From the NCBI GenBank assembly GCA_023423065.1, contig JAFAGC010000120.1, positions 1-64,000 on the forward strand: 64,000 bases of DNA. Direction: 5' to 3'. This document shows positions 32,341 to 42,203 of this stretch, in pieces (the first letter of the stretch is position 1; each line of letters begins with the position of its first letter). The translations under genes and the position numbers were made by a program. The notes under the pieces are model-generated. The model was not told the DNA's origin and did no database searches. It worked only from the letters and a program-made list of their open reading frames with translations. The stretch is from Pseudomonadota bacterium. Lineage in GTDB: Bacteria; Pseudomonadota; Gammaproteobacteria; Steroidobacterales; Steroidobacteraceae.

Positions 32341-32954
32341 GCATCGATATTTCGAAGGTCGATTTCGCGAAGACAGACGGGCTCGTACCCGCCATCGTGC
32401 AGGACGCCGACACGGGCGCGGTTCTCATGCTCGCGTACATGAATCGCGAGGCGCTCGAACAGACGCTGGCGCGCAAACGCGCGGTGTTCTTCAGCCGCAG
32501 CAAGCAGCGGCTGTGGGAGAAAGGCGAAACCACGGGACACACTCTCGACGTCGTCGACGTCGCGCTCGATTGCGACAACGACACGCTGCTGGTCACCGCT
32601 CGCCCGCGCGGACCGGCCTGTCACAATGGAACCGCCACCTGCTTCGGCAACGAGCCGCGCAACTCGGCGACCGGTATCGCGTTCCTCGCGAAGCTCGAGT
32701 CCGTGATCGCACAACGTGCGTCCGAGAAGCCGGAGGCGAGCTACACCGCCAAACTGCTCGACAAGGGCATAAAGCGCATCGCACAAAAAGTCGGTGAGGA
32801 AGGCGTCGAAACGGCACTCGCCGGCGTCGGCGAAGCCAACGACAAGGTCGTCGAGGAATCGGCCGACCTGCTCTTCCATCTACTGGTATTGCTGCGCGCG
32901 CGGGGCATCGCGTTGGCCGATGTCATGCGCGCGCTGGAGTCGCGCCACCGCTGA
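32337..32954 (+). CDS. hisIE: Bifunctional phosphoribosyl-AMP cyclohydrolase / phosphoribosyl-ATP pyrophosphohydrolase
   Basis: A 205-residue fusion. HisI (about residues 1-110) has FFSRSKQRLWEKGETTGHTL and the Zn/Mg ligands in LDCDNDTLLV and PACHNGTATCF. HisE (about 115-205) has KVGEEGVETALAG and EESADLLFHLLVLL typical of the MazG-like pyrophosphohydrolase. The GTG overlaps the hisF stop as GTGA. Last gene of the histidine operon; no clear terminator follows before the next gene 42 bp away. Confidence 0.95.
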   Translation: MSIDISKVDFAKTDGLVPAIVQDADTGAVLMLAYMNREALEQTLARKRAVFFSRSKQRLWEKGETTGHTLDVVDVALDCDNDTLLVTARPRGPACHNGTATCFGNEPRNSATGIAFLAKLESVIAQRASEKPEASYTAKLLDKGIKRIAQKVGEEGVETALAGVGEANDKVVEESADLLFHLLVLLRARGIALADVMRALESRHR

Positions 32955-32996
32955 GGCGTAGACTGCCCTGCGTCATCCCTGTGCGGAGATGTCGCC

Positions 32997-33959
32997 GTGC
33001 GCCATTCGAACGTCGCGCTGGGTTTTTGCGCCATCGCCGGAGTGCTGGGCGCGCTGTGGGCCTTGCGCCTCCTGGACGCGGAACGCACGCATCGCCTCGC
33101 GCTGGAGGCGGAAGTCGCCGCTCTGCGGGAACCGGCCAGTCCGGCGGCATCACCCGCTCCAGCCGACCCGACTACCCGGGACGCCGCGCCCTCATCCGCA
33201 TCTGCGGTTCGTTCGCCGGCACCGATGATTCCCGCGACCACGCCGCCCGCACAGGACGTCGATGCTCATCTGCGCGCCATGGCGAAACGCGAGCAGGCAA
33301 TGTTGCGCGATTCAGCCTATCGCGAAGCCCAGTTGGCCGACTATCGCAGGCGCTATGCCGCCGCGGGACGCGACGGCATGCGGGTCGTGGGAATGACGCG
33401 GGCGCAGGCCGACCGTGTCGTGGCGCTCTGGGCGGAACGCAATCTGCGATTCACGGAACTGGGCATCATCCCCGGACAACCACCGGATGAAAACATGCGG
33501 GCGGAGCTGAAGCGCGCTTCCGACGCGGAACAGGAAGAACTGCGCGCCTTGCTGGGCGATGCGAAGTACGAAGATTGGCAACGCTTCCTGGCCGCCGGCC
33601 AGGAACGCGCCGAAGTCCAGCAATTCCGCGCGGAATTCGCCGACACGCCAAACGCCCTGCGCGACGCGCAGGCCGACTCGCTCGCCATGACTATCTACTC
33701 GGAGCGCCAGAGGCTCTCGCGCGAATACGATGATTACGCGAATGCCGAGGGAATCACCGACCGGTATGTCGTTCGGCCGCAGGACCGGCAGCGCTGGCTC
33801 GAACTCGCACGCGACGCGAACCAGCGCATTCACGACGCCATGGCGACATCATTGTCGACACCTCAACTCGCGCTGCTCGATGACATGCTGGCCGCGCGGC
33901 TCGCGCCGGCCGAAGCCGCGTTGCGAATGCAGCTGGAAGGCGGACTCACCAAGGAATGA
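32997..33959 (+). CDS. Hypothetical membrane-anchored helical protein
   Basis: A 320-residue protein I do not recognise. The N-terminus has one hydrophobic helix (VALGFCAIAGVLGALWALRLL), then a Leu/Glu-rich stretch, a Pro/Ala/Ser-rich linker (about residues 45-90) and a long charged helical region with many Glu, Arg and Gln to the C-terminus. No catalytic motif was seen. GTG start with GGAGA about seven bases upstream. It follows hisIE on the same strand but its role is unlikely to be linked to histidine. Topology suggests a periplasmic helical domain on an inner-membrane anchor. Confidence 0.7.
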   Translation: MRHSNVALGFCAIAGVLGALWALRLLDAERTHRLALEAEVAALREPASPAASPAPADPTTRDAAPSSASAVRSPAPMIPATTPPAQDVDAHLRAMAKREQAMLRDSAYREAQLADYRRRYAAAGRDGMRVVGMTRAQADRVVALWAERNLRFTELGIIPGQPPDENMRAELKRASDAEQEELRALLGDAKYEDWQRFLAAGQERAEVQQFRAEFADTPNALRDAQADSLAMTIYSERQRLSREYDDYANAEGITDRYVVRPQDRQRWLELARDANQRIHDAMATSLSTPQLALLDDMLAARLAPAEAALRMQLEGGLTKE

Positions 33960-33984
33960 GCGCCCAGCGCCGCCGGCAGGACTC

Positions 33985-36570
33985 TTAGATCGTCAGCTCT
34001 TCCGCCGGCTCTCGCAGGTTGTACCGCGACGCCATCGCGTGCCCATAGGCGCCCGCGGTGGCGATCAGCAACACGTCGCCCGATGCACACTCCGGCAACA
34101 GCCGGTCGCGTCCGAGGAAGTCCGAGCTCTCGCAGATCGGTCCCACGACATTCGCCGCGACATTCGCGGGCTCGCCGTAACGCGTCAGGTTCACGATCTC
34201 GTGATGCGCGCCGTACAGCGCCGGGCGGATCAGCGAGTTCATGCCGGTCGCGACGCCGACGTAACGGATGCCGCTCTTGCTCTTGGTCTGCGTGACCCGC
34301 GCAAGCAGCACGCCCGCGCTCGCTACCAGATAGCGGCCGGGTTCGAGCCACAACGTGACGCCCGGAACTTCCGCCTTCACCTGGGCCAGCGCGGCATCGA
34401 GCTTCGCGACGTCGATCGTGCGTCCTTCGATGCGGTCGGGCACGCCCAGACCGCCGCCCACGTCGATGGTCTTCACGTCCGGGAACCGCTTCGTGAGCGT
34501 GGCGAGTGTCGAGCCGACCTGGCTCCAGTTCGCCACGTCGAACACGCCGCTGCCCGAATGCGCATGCAGGCCGACGATCGTGACGTCCGCCGACGCGGCG
34601 AGCCGCGCGACTTCGTCGAGCTCCTCGACGGGAATGCCGAACTTCGACTGCGCGCCCGCCGTCTTCACGTGATGGTGATGGCCGCGGCCGATGCCGGTGT
34701 CGATGCGCAGGAACACGTCGTTGCCGCGGAACACGTCGAGCCAGTGCTGCAGCACGAACAGGTTGTCGATCGTGACGTGTACGCCGAGCGCGAGCGCGCG
34801 TTCGTATTCGTCGCGCGGCGCGAAGTTGGGCGTGAAGAGGATGCGATCCGGCGCGATGCCGGGCACGCTCTCGAACACGTGCTCGATCTCGGCCAGCGAC
34901 ACGCAGTCGAACCCGATGCCGCGCGCGGCCACGGTGCGCAGGATCTCGGGATGCGGGTTCGCCTTGAGCGCGTACAGCGCGCGGCCGATCGAGCCGATGG
35001 ACGTCAGCGACTGCGCGGCCGCGTCCACCTGCGCGAGGTCGTACACGTACGCGCTGTCGCGCGTCGCCAGCGCGCCAATCAGGTCGTGACGGCGCGCGGC
35101 CCACCAGGGCTCGGCGCGCGCGGCGACTTCTTCAGGCTTCGCGAACAGCTTTTCCCACGTCGGACCCATCGACGGATCGTTGGCCTCCGGACGGATCAGC
35201 AGGTCATGAAGCTGCTCGACGAGGCGATCGCACTGGTTCTCGTCGACCACGAACGTGAAGTTGAGATCGTTGGCCGCCTGGCTGACCAGGTACACCTTCT
35301 GCTCTTCGAACAGTTCGAACGCTTCGCCGAGCTTGTGCAGGATGGCGCGGATGTTGCGCCCGACGAGCGAAACGCTCGCGCAGGGGCCGATGACGCGCAC
35401 GCCGGAGAGCTTCGACAGATCGCGCTGCAACTTGCCCAGCAATTCGCCGTCGAGCGTGTTGGCCGCCGGATCGAGCGAGACCGTCACGTTGGTTTCCGAC
35501 GTGGACACGAGGTCCACCGACATGCCGTGTTCCTTGAACACCGCGAATACGTCCGCGAGGAATCCGACCTGGTGCCACATGCCGGGGCTGTCGAGCGAGA
35601 TCAGCGTGATGCCCTTGCGATTGCAGACCGCCTTCACCTGTCCGGCACCGCCCGGGACGTCGCCCGTGATCAGCGTGCCTTCGAGGTCCGGTGTCTGCGT
35701 GGCGTAGACATATAAAGGTATCTGGTACTGCCGCGCCGGCAGCAGGCAGCGCGGATGCAGCACCTTCGCGCCGCTGGTCGCGATCTCCTGCGCTTCGTCG
35801 TAATGCAGCGCGCGGATCAGGCGCGCGCTCGGCGTGGCGCGCGGATTCGCGCTGAACATGCCGGGCACGTCGGTCCAGATCTCGATCTGCTTCGCGCGGA
35901 TCTTCGCGCCCAGATACGCCGCCGAGGTGTCCGAGCCGCCGCGGCCGAGCAGGCAGGTGTTGCCCTCGTTGTCGCGCGCGATGAATCCCTGCGTGATGAC
36001 GACGGGCGTCGAGGAATCGAGCTTCTGCTCGAGCACCGCGTCCGGCGCGAACGAACACGTGGCCGACAGCACCGAAGCCTTCGCCGATGCGCCGCGGTCC
36101 TCCGCGGTCAGCATGTCGCGCGCGTCCATCCACGTGACGTCGATGCCCTGCGACCTCAGGAACCGCGAGCCCATCTCGGTGGCCATGAGCTCGCCGTTGC
36201 TCATCACGCGCGCCCGGGTCCGGTCGGAGAGCTCGCGCACCAAAGCGATACCGTTCGCCATCTGGCGCAGCTCGTCGAAGTATCCCTGCAGCTGGGGGCT
36301 CACGCCCACGCCGAGCTCGGTAGTCAGCTGGACGTGCCGGTCCTGGATGGCCTTGAGCGCTTCCTCGGGATTACCGGCCTCCGCGGCCACGAGCAGCTTC
36401 TCCAGCATGTCGGTGATCTTGGTGATCGCCGAATGCACGACGAGCACTCGCGCCCCGGATTCGAGGCGGCGCTTGACCACCAATGCGATGTTGCGCCAGT
36501 TGGCGAGCGAGGAAACGCTGGTGCCGCCGAACTTGACGACGACCCAGCGCGATGCGGAACGCGCGGACAT
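33985..36570 (-). CDS. lysC-lysA: Fused aspartokinase / diaminopimelate decarboxylase
   Basis: An 861-residue bifunctional protein carrying the first and last steps of lysine synthesis. The N-terminal aspartokinase (about residues 1-300) starts VVVKFGGTSVSSLANW and includes TWMDARDMLTAEDRG and GRGGSDTSAAYLGA. ACT-type regulatory segments follow (about 310-460), for example GITLISLDSPGMWHQVGFL. From about 490 a fold-III PLP decarboxylase has YALKANPHPEILRTVAA (PLP Lys), HAHSGSGVFD, and CESSDFLGRDRL near the C-terminus. The same fusion is known in Xanthomonas. Its two partner reactions being on one chain may coordinate flux. Confidence 0.95.
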   Translation of the reverse strand: MSARSASRWVVVKFGGTSVSSLANWRNIALVVKRRLESGARVLVVHSAITKITDMLEKLLVAAEAGNPEEALKAIQDRHVQLTTELGVGVSPQLQGYFDELRQMANGIALVRELSDRTRARVMSNGELMATEMGSRFLRSQGIDVTWMDARDMLTAEDRGASAKASVLSATCSFAPDAVLEQKLDSSTPVVITQGFIARDNEGNTCLLGRGGSDTSAAYLGAKIRAKQIEIWTDVPGMFSANPRATPSARLIRALHYDEAQEIATSGAKVLHPRCLLPARQYQIPLYVYATQTPDLEGTLITGDVPGGAGQVKAVCNRKGITLISLDSPGMWHQVGFLADVFAVFKEHGMSVDLVSTSETNVTVSLDPAANTLDGELLGKLQRDLSKLSGVRVIGPCASVSLVGRNIRAILHKLGEAFELFEEQKVYLVSQAANDLNFTFVVDENQCDRLVEQLHDLLIRPEANDPSMGPTWEKLFAKPEEVAARAEPWWAARRHDLIGALATRDSAYVYDLAQVDAAAQSLTSIGSIGRALYALKANPHPEILRTVAARGIGFDCVSLAEIEHVFESVPGIAPDRILFTPNFAPRDEYERALALGVHVTIDNLFVLQHWLDVFRGNDVFLRIDTGIGRGHHHHVKTAGAQSKFGIPVEELDEVARLAASADVTIVGLHAHSGSGVFDVANWSQVGSTLATLTKRFPDVKTIDVGGGLGVPDRIEGRTIDVAKLDAALAQVKAEVPGVTLWLEPGRYLVASAGVLLARVTQTKSKSGIRYVGVATGMNSLIRPALYGAHHEIVNLTRYGEPANVAANVVGPICESSDFLGRDRLLPECASGDVLLIATAGAYGHAMASRYNLREPAEELTI

Positions 36571-36627
36571 GCGAAAAACCTTCGTCGCGGATCGCCGCGA
36601 CCACTCACTGAGAAAAGGGAACGAGCC

Positions 36628-36852
36628 TTACTGCTCGTCTTCGAAAGTGTCCTTGAGATCTTTCTCGAGACGACGATCGGCGAGGACTTCTTCCAACCGG
36701 CTCCAGGCGGCTTTGCCACGTTTGGGCGCACCCGGCTGGGGACGAACCCGGCGCTCGACCTTGTCCATCATGCGGTCGTAGTCCGTGTTGTCTTCGGCCT
36801 CGGCGAGGAACTCTTCGTCTAGATCGAAGCTTTCGTTATCCCGTTCGGACAT
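36628..36852 (-). CDS. Small acidic protein, PA3496-like
   Basis: A 74-residue acidic protein with an N-terminal Asp/Glu-rich half (DNESFDLDEEFLAEAEDNTDYD) and a basic/helical C-terminus (AWSRLEEVLADRRLEKDLKDTF). The C-terminal pattern RLEExLxxRRLxKxL resembles the small proteins called PA3496 family in Pseudomonas, where a link to the envelope has been suggested. No good ribosome-binding site is visible. It lies 57 bp upstream of the aspartokinase fusion on the same strand. Confidence 0.55.
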   Translation of the reverse strand: MSERDNESFDLDEEFLAEAEDNTDYDRMMDKVERRVRPQPGAPKRGKAAWSRLEEVLADRRLEKDLKDTFEDEQ

Positions 36853-36946
36853 CGTTTTTTCTACAAAAACACTTTCTGAAACAGTGAGTTGCGGCCCGTC
36901 AGGGCGCGCAAGGAGGCTGCGAACTATATCCGATCCGCGCCCCTTT

Positions 36947-37780
36947 TCAACTGCGCCGGAATTGTGCGGGAAGACCGCCCGGAACCACCGAAACCGGCGC
37001 CCCGACACCCAGGCTGAGGCCCTGGGCGGCGCTCCCCCGGGCCCGCGCCACCTCCAGGACTTCGAAGGAGTTGATGAGTCCGAGGTAATCCCCCTTTTCG
37101 ACCTCTCCATAGGTCCGGCGCAATGGCAGGCGCAGGCCGGCGATGTGGACGACCGGGTCGGTCAGCGCCGTGACGGCCGCCGCCTCTATGTTGGAAATCA
37201 GGTTGCCGAATCGGTCCACCGCGACGACGACGCCCGACAGGCCTCCGTCCACGCGCGCGGTGACCGCGGGCCAGCCTTCCGAGTTGAGCGTCGTGACCTC
37301 ATCCCCGAGCTCGGCCGGATGGCAACGGCCGGCGGCGATCTCGGCCGCCAACGGCGCGAACACGTCGCGCCCATGGAAGGTCGCGCTGATGTCGGTGACG
37401 CCATGCTGCACGAGGCGGGCCGGATTCACACTCACCAGCGTGTCGACGCGGCCGCGCGCGGCGAGCGGCGCGAGCAATCCATTGTCCGGCGCGAGCAATG
37501 CCTGCTCCGCGGCCAGCGCGACGATGATGTCGCGAGGCGTTCCGACGCCCGGATCCACCACGGCGACGTGCAGCGTTCCGGCCGGAAAGTAGCGTAGTGC
37601 GCGCGACATCCAGAACCCGGCCTCGATGGGCTGAAAGGCGCTGACCTCGTGGGCCATGTCGACGAACTTCAGGTTCGGCGAGCGCGCCAGCATGACGCCT
37701 TTCATGATTCCCACGAAGGGTTCACGCCAGCCGAAATCGGTTGTTAGCGTGACGAGACCATTTGCGCGAAAAACCGCCAC
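36947..37780 (-). CDS. SAM hydrolase / SAM hydroxide adenosyltransferase (DUF62)
   Basis: A 277-residue member of the family that hydrolyses S-adenosylmethionine to adenosine and methionine. The N-terminal segment LVTLTTDFGWREPFVGIMKGV, VVDPGVGTPRD, LAPDNGLLAPLA and C-terminal VVVAVDRFGNLISNI are characteristic. The GTG at 37780 has GGAG five bases upstream and yields a normal N-terminus. It is divergent from the large membrane fusion gene with only 31 bp between start codons. Cellular role in bacteria is not well settled. Confidence 0.88.
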   Translation of the reverse strand: MAVFRANGLVTLTTDFGWREPFVGIMKGVMLARSPNLKFVDMAHEVSAFQPIEAGFWMSRALRYFPAGTLHVAVVDPGVGTPRDIIVALAAEQALLAPDNGLLAPLAARGRVDTLVSVNPARLVQHGVTDISATFHGRDVFAPLAAEIAAGRCHPAELGDEVTTLNSEGWPAVTARVDGGLSGVVVAVDRFGNLISNIEAAAVTALTDPVVHIAGLRLPLRRTYGEVEKGDYLGLINSFEVLEVARARGSAAQGLSLGVGAPVSVVPGGLPAQFRRS

Positions 37781-37811
37781 GGAAACTCCGCCATCCGTAC
37801 ACTCCGCGACC

Positions 37812-40800
37812 ATGTCGGTAACCTCCGCAACTGTCAATCGGACGCGACTCGCGGTCTCCAATCCAACGCTCGCATTGTTGTGCGCGTGTTTCGTACTGAG
37901 CGGCGTCGCCGCCCTGGTCTACCAGACCGCGTGGACCCGCCAGTTCGCCATCGTGTTCGGCACGTCGGAACTGGCGCTCGCCACCGTGCTGGCCGCGTAC
38001 ATGGGCGGGCTTGCGCTCGGCGCCCTGCTCGCCGAGCGCTTCCTGCCCCGCGTCACCCGCCCGGTACTCACCTATGCGTTGCTCGAGATCGGCATCGCCG
38101 TGACGGCGATCTTCGCCGTGCCGATGTTGCTGCGGCTCGCCGATACCGCGCTGCAGGCGATGTTCGGCGGTCAACCTTCCCCGCCCTCGAGCGACGAGGC
38201 CGGCACCACGCTCTTCTATCTGATCAGCGCGTTCGTCGCGCTCGCCCTGCCGACCACGCTCATGGGCGCGACGCTGCCGATGCTCGCGCGATACGCGGTC
38301 TCCGAGGAGAGCCAGATCGGACGGCGCATCGGCATGCTGTACGCGATGAACACGGCCGGCGCGGTCATCGGCGCGTTGCTCACGGCGTTCGTGCTGCTGC
38401 CCGATTTCGGTCTCGCGGGAGCGGTCTACGTCGGCGCCGCGATGAACATCGCCGTGTTCCTGCTCGCCTGGGCGCTCGCGCAGCGCACGCCGTCGATGGC
38501 GCCGCCGACCGGGTATGCGGTCGATGCACCCACGGTCGTCGCACCGCGCGCGCCGCGGTTCTCGCTGCGGCAATTCCCGGGACCCGCGTGGGTGCTGCCG
38601 CTGATGCTGCTCGCGGGCGGCGTCGCGTTCTACCAGGAAGTCCTCTGGGCCCGCATGCTGGCGCACGTGGTGGGCAGCAGCATCTACGCCTTCGGCGTGA
38701 TGGTCGCGAGCTTCCTCACGGGCATCGCGCTCGGCGGCGGTGCCGGCGCCGCGCTCGCGAAGGATCGCGAACGCGCGGCCACCTGGCTCGGCGGCGCGTT
38801 GATCCTCGCGGCCGTCGCGGCCGGCGCCGCCTATCTACTCCTCGAAACCCTCTTGCCGAAAGACGCCGGCCTCATGGGCGGCAACCGGATTTCGCTGCTC
38901 TCCCTCTCCGTGCCGCTCAACACGCTGTTCTCCGGGCTGCTGCTGTTGCCGATGACCTTCGCGATCGGCATGACGTATCCGCTCGCCGTGCGCGTGCTCG
39001 CGCACGGCGCCGACGACGCGGCACCCGCGAGCGCCCGCGTGTATTCCTGGAACACGGTCGGCGCGATCGTCGGCTCGCTCGCGGCGGGATTCGTGCTGAT
39101 CCCCGCCCTGCGTTACGAGGGCGCGATCCGTGTCGCCGTATACGCAAGCGCCGCGCTCGGCGTGCTCGCGCTGTGGCTGCTCGTGCCGGTCAAGCGCACG
39201 ATCGCCATCGCGGTATCGCTGTTCGCGTGCGCCGTGTTGCTCTTCATGCCGGAAAAACCCGAGAAGCTGCTCGTGACCTCGCCGCTCAACGTGGGCACCG
39301 GCAGGATCCTCCACTACGACGTCGGACGCAGCGCAAGCGTCGTGCTGCTCGCGCAGGACGGCGGCTTCGCGTTACGCACCAACGGTTTGCCCGAAGCGCT
39401 CATGGACACGCCGGGCATGCCGCCGCGATTCAGCGGCGAATACTGGCTCTCGCCACTCGCGCTCATCGCGCGGCCCGATGCGCGCGACATGTTGATCGTC
39501 GGATTCGGCGGCGGCGTCGTGGTCGAGGGCGTTCCTCCGACGGTGGCCAACATCGACGTCATCGAACTCGAGCCCGAGGTCATCACCGCCAATCGCCAGG
39601 TGAGCACGCACCGCCGTCGCGATCCGCTCGGCGATCCTCGCGTCAACGTGATCCTGAATGACGCGCGCGGCGCGCTGCGCCTGACCAGCCGCCGCTACGA
39701 CGCGATCGTGTCGCAGCCCTCGCATCCGTGGACCGCGGGCGCGTCGCACCTGTACACGCGCGAGTTCATGGAGCTCGCGCGCGACCATCTCACGACCGAC
39801 GGCGTGTTCGTGCAGTGGATGAACGTGATCTTCATGGACGAGGCCGTGTTGCGCTCGTTGACCGCGACGCTGCTGTCCGTCTTCCCCGAGGTGCGCGTCT
39901 ACCATCCGGATCCGAACACCGTGGTGTTCCTCGCGAGCGCCGCGCCGCTCAACCTCGAAACCCAGGTCGCCCGCCCCGGGGTGCCGTTGCGCGCGACACG
40001 GCTCCACTACGCGCGATTCGGCATCACCAACGCTGAAGACCTGGTTGCCGCCCTGGTGCTCGATACCGACGGCGCCCGCCGCCTTTCCGCCGGCAGCCCG
40101 CTCATCACCGACGACGACAATCGCATCGCGACTTCGAGCGTCTTCGAGAGGGGCCGCGGCATGAATGCCGACACCAGCGGCCGCGTGTTCGCGCCGTTCG
40201 ATCCGCTTCAGCGGCCCGACTCGTTCGTGTTCGGCGCGCTGCGCGACAGTCTCGACTTTCCCTACATCGTCCGCCGCAACAGCGTATTCACGCTGCTCGA
40301 TCCGAGCGCCGTCGACCGTGTGGGCCGGCTCTCCAACATCCTCGGCGATACACCCGAAGGGATTCACGCGCGCGCGTCTTACTACCGCATGAGGCGCCAG
40401 GATCAGCGCGCCAGGGAACTGCTGCGCATCGGCATCGAGGAACATCCGGCGAGCGACATCCTTCGCATGGAATTCCTGCGCGACTGGTTCGGCATGCTGG
40501 CCCGCGGCCGCACCGAGCCCGAGATCACCGAGGTCGCGACCGGGCTGGGCGAGCCCGGTAAGACCGTGCTGCGCGCCGCGCAACTCGCCGCGCGCGGCGA
40601 ATGGCAGCAGGTCGCGGCCCTCGACGACGAACTCGCGACGGTTCCGTGGACGAACCTCTGGTACGGCGAGACCGTGGAGATGCGCGCCAACTGGCGCTCG
40701 CGCGTCACCGGCGCCACGGTCAAGCGGCGTTTCGGCGACGAAGCCGTGCAGATGATCGATCGCCTCGCGATCATGAATTCCTCGCTCGGCGTGTTCGTGT

Positions 40801-41045
40801 TGCGGGCACGCGCGGGGATCACCGCCGAGCGGCCCGACGTCGCCATGGAATCCGTATCCAACTACGCGCGCATGGCGGTCGCCATGGCGAAATCCCGCGG
40901 AGTGCCCGCGGAGAACCTACGCGGCGATGCCGATGCCTTGCGCGAGATCCTCGGGAATGCCGAAAAACTCCCGGGTGCCGACGCGGTGCGCGCCGCCGAG
41001 GTACGAGCGGAAATCGACCGGCTGTCGCCGGCGGCGCCGAAGTAG
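37812..41045 (+). CDS. Polytopic membrane protein fused to a spermidine-synthase-like domain
   Basis: A 1077-residue protein. Residues 1 to about 530 hold some 12-14 hydrophobic segments (for example LALLCACFVLSGVAALVYQ, FYLISAFVALALPTTLMGAT), then a methyltransferase-fold domain (about 560-790) with MLIVGFGGGVVVEGVPPTV and NIDVIELEPEVITANRQ like spermidine synthases. Where true synthases have the catalytic Asp region, this has IVSQPSHPWTAGASHLYTREF, typical of the fused family of unknown function. The C-terminal 280 residues look helical, possibly TPR-like. A TACACT -10-like hexamer is 8 bases before the ATG. Product and substrate are unknown; polyamine synthesis is not assured. Confidence 0.85.
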   Translation: MSVTSATVNRTRLAVSNPTLALLCACFVLSGVAALVYQTAWTRQFAIVFGTSELALATVLAAYMGGLALGALLAERFLPRVTRPVLTYALLEIGIAVTAIFAVPMLLRLADTALQAMFGGQPSPPSSDEAGTTLFYLISAFVALALPTTLMGATLPMLARYAVSEESQIGRRIGMLYAMNTAGAVIGALLTAFVLLPDFGLAGAVYVGAAMNIAVFLLAWALAQRTPSMAPPTGYAVDAPTVVAPRAPRFSLRQFPGPAWVLPLMLLAGGVAFYQEVLWARMLAHVVGSSIYAFGVMVASFLTGIALGGGAGAALAKDRERAATWLGGALILAAVAAGAAYLLLETLLPKDAGLMGGNRISLLSLSVPLNTLFSGLLLLPMTFAIGMTYPLAVRVLAHGADDAAPASARVYSWNTVGAIVGSLAAGFVLIPALRYEGAIRVAVYASAALGVLALWLLVPVKRTIAIAVSLFACAVLLFMPEKPEKLLVTSPLNVGTGRILHYDVGRSASVVLLAQDGGFALRTNGLPEALMDTPGMPPRFSGEYWLSPLALIARPDARDMLIVGFGGGVVVEGVPPTVANIDVIELEPEVITANRQVSTHRRRDPLGDPRVNVILNDARGALRLTSRRYDAIVSQPSHPWTAGASHLYTREFMELARDHLTTDGVFVQWMNVIFMDEAVLRSLTATLLSVFPEVRVYHPDPNTVVFLASAAPLNLETQVARPGVPLRATRLHYARFGITNAEDLVAALVLDTDGARRLSAGSPLITDDDNRIATSSVFERGRGMNADTSGRVFAPFDPLQRPDSFVFGALRDSLDFPYIVRRNSVFTLLDPSAVDRVGRLSNILGDTPEGIHARASYYRMRRQDQRARELLRIGIEEHPASDILRMEFLRDWFGMLARGRTEPEITEVATGLGEPGKTVLRAAQLAARGEWQQVAALDDELATVPWTNLWYGETVEMRANWRSRVTGATVKRRFGDEAVQMIDRLAIMNSSLGVFVLRARAGITAERPDVAMESVSNYARMAVAMAKSRGVPAENLRGDADALREILGNAEKLPGADAVRAAEVRAEIDRLSPAAPK

Positions 41046-42179
41046 CTAGAGTACCGGCGCCTCCTGCGCGGGGCGCGATTCGGGCGACGCCGATTCGGGC
41101 TCCGGTGCCGGCGCCGAGGGCGTTTCCGGCGCGGCTCCCGCCGGTGTTTCAATCGGCGTCCCGGGTGTCGCTTCCTGCGTCGCTGCGCTCGGGGACTCGA
41201 TGGCGGCCTCCTGTGGAGCCTCCGCGGAAATCTCCGGAGCCAACTGCGGGACATCCGCCGGATCCATCTCGAGGCCGATCATCTGCGGCAATCCCGACGC
41301 CGCCTTCAGGGTCTCGAGCACGAAGTCCCAGTGGATTGCCGCGGGCGTTTCGCCGAGCGCCGCATTGGCCATCGCATAGAAGCCTTCGAGATCGACTTCC
41401 GCCTGCTGACCCTGCGCGTCGATCGGTGGATGCACCTCGAGCCACACCTGGCCGTTCACGCGCGCGACTTTCACCGGCTGGTTGATGAGCCACACCGGCG
41501 TGCCGACCTTCACCAACGGAAACAGCGCCTCGATGTCCTCGGGGTACATGCGGATGCAGCCGTGCGTCACGGCCATACCGACCGCGATCGGATTGTTCGT
41601 GCCGTGGATCAGATAGGCGCCCGGCGAGATGTTCAGGCGCATCGCGTACAGGCCGAGCGGATTGTTGGGCCCCGCGGGCACGACTCTCGGCAGCGGGTCG
41701 CCGCGCTCCGCGTGCTCCTTGCGTACGGACTCGGGCGGCGTCCACGTCGGGTTCTTGCGCTTGTCGACGATCTTCGTCTGGCCGAGCGGCGTCGCCCAGT
41801 CCATCTTGCCGATGCTGACGGGATACGTGATGACCTGCGGAATCTCGCCCTTCTTCGCCGGCGCGAAGTAATACAGCCGGTGTTCGGGCAAATTGATCAC
41901 GATGCCCTCGCGCGGTCCCGCGGGCAGCAGCCGCTGGCCGGGAATGACCACGGGCGTGCCCTCACCCGGCAGCCACGTGTCGACGCCCGGGTTCGCGCGC
42001 AGGATCTCTTCGTAACCGAGCCCGTAGCGGCGGGCCAGATCCGGCAGCGTGTCCTCGTTGTGGGTGGTGATGGATTCGACGTCGCCGAACATCAGTGCAC
42101 CCGTATCGACGAGCGGAAACTGCGCCGCGCTCGCCGCCGCGCCGCTGGTCAGCAGCGCCGCGAGAATCTTCACTCGCAT
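41046..42179 (-). CDS. L,D-transpeptidase with LysM domain
   Basis: A 377-residue exported cell-wall enzyme. Signal peptide VKILAALLTSGAAASAAQ, then a LysM-like peptidoglycan-binding module (DTLPDLARRYGLGYEEILRANPGVDTWLPGEG), a YkuD catalytic domain (about residues 95-240) with the active-site HGCIRMYPEDIEALF and upstream IHGTNNPIAVGMAVT, and a 90-residue Pro/Ala/Glu-rich tail. YkuD enzymes form 3-3 crosslinks or attach lipoprotein to peptidoglycan. AAGGAACG precedes the ATG. It abuts the fusion gene convergently with no spacer. Confidence 0.92.
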   Translation of the reverse strand: MRVKILAALLTSGAAASAAQFPLVDTGALMFGDVESITTHNEDTLPDLARRYGLGYEEILRANPGVDTWLPGEGTPVVIPGQRLLPAGPREGIVINLPEHRLYYFAPAKKGEIPQVITYPVSIGKMDWATPLGQTKIVDKRKNPTWTPPESVRKEHAERGDPLPRVVPAGPNNPLGLYAMRLNISPGAYLIHGTNNPIAVGMAVTHGCIRMYPEDIEALFPLVKVGTPVWLINQPVKVARVNGQVWLEVHPPIDAQGQQAEVDLEGFYAMANAALGETPAAIHWDFVLETLKAASGLPQMIGLEMDPADVPQLAPEISAEAPQEAAIESPSAATQEATPGTPIETPAGAAPETPSAPAPEPESASPESRPAQEAPVL

Positions 42180-42203
42180 CGAACGTTCCTTTGCAGTGGT
42201 TTC

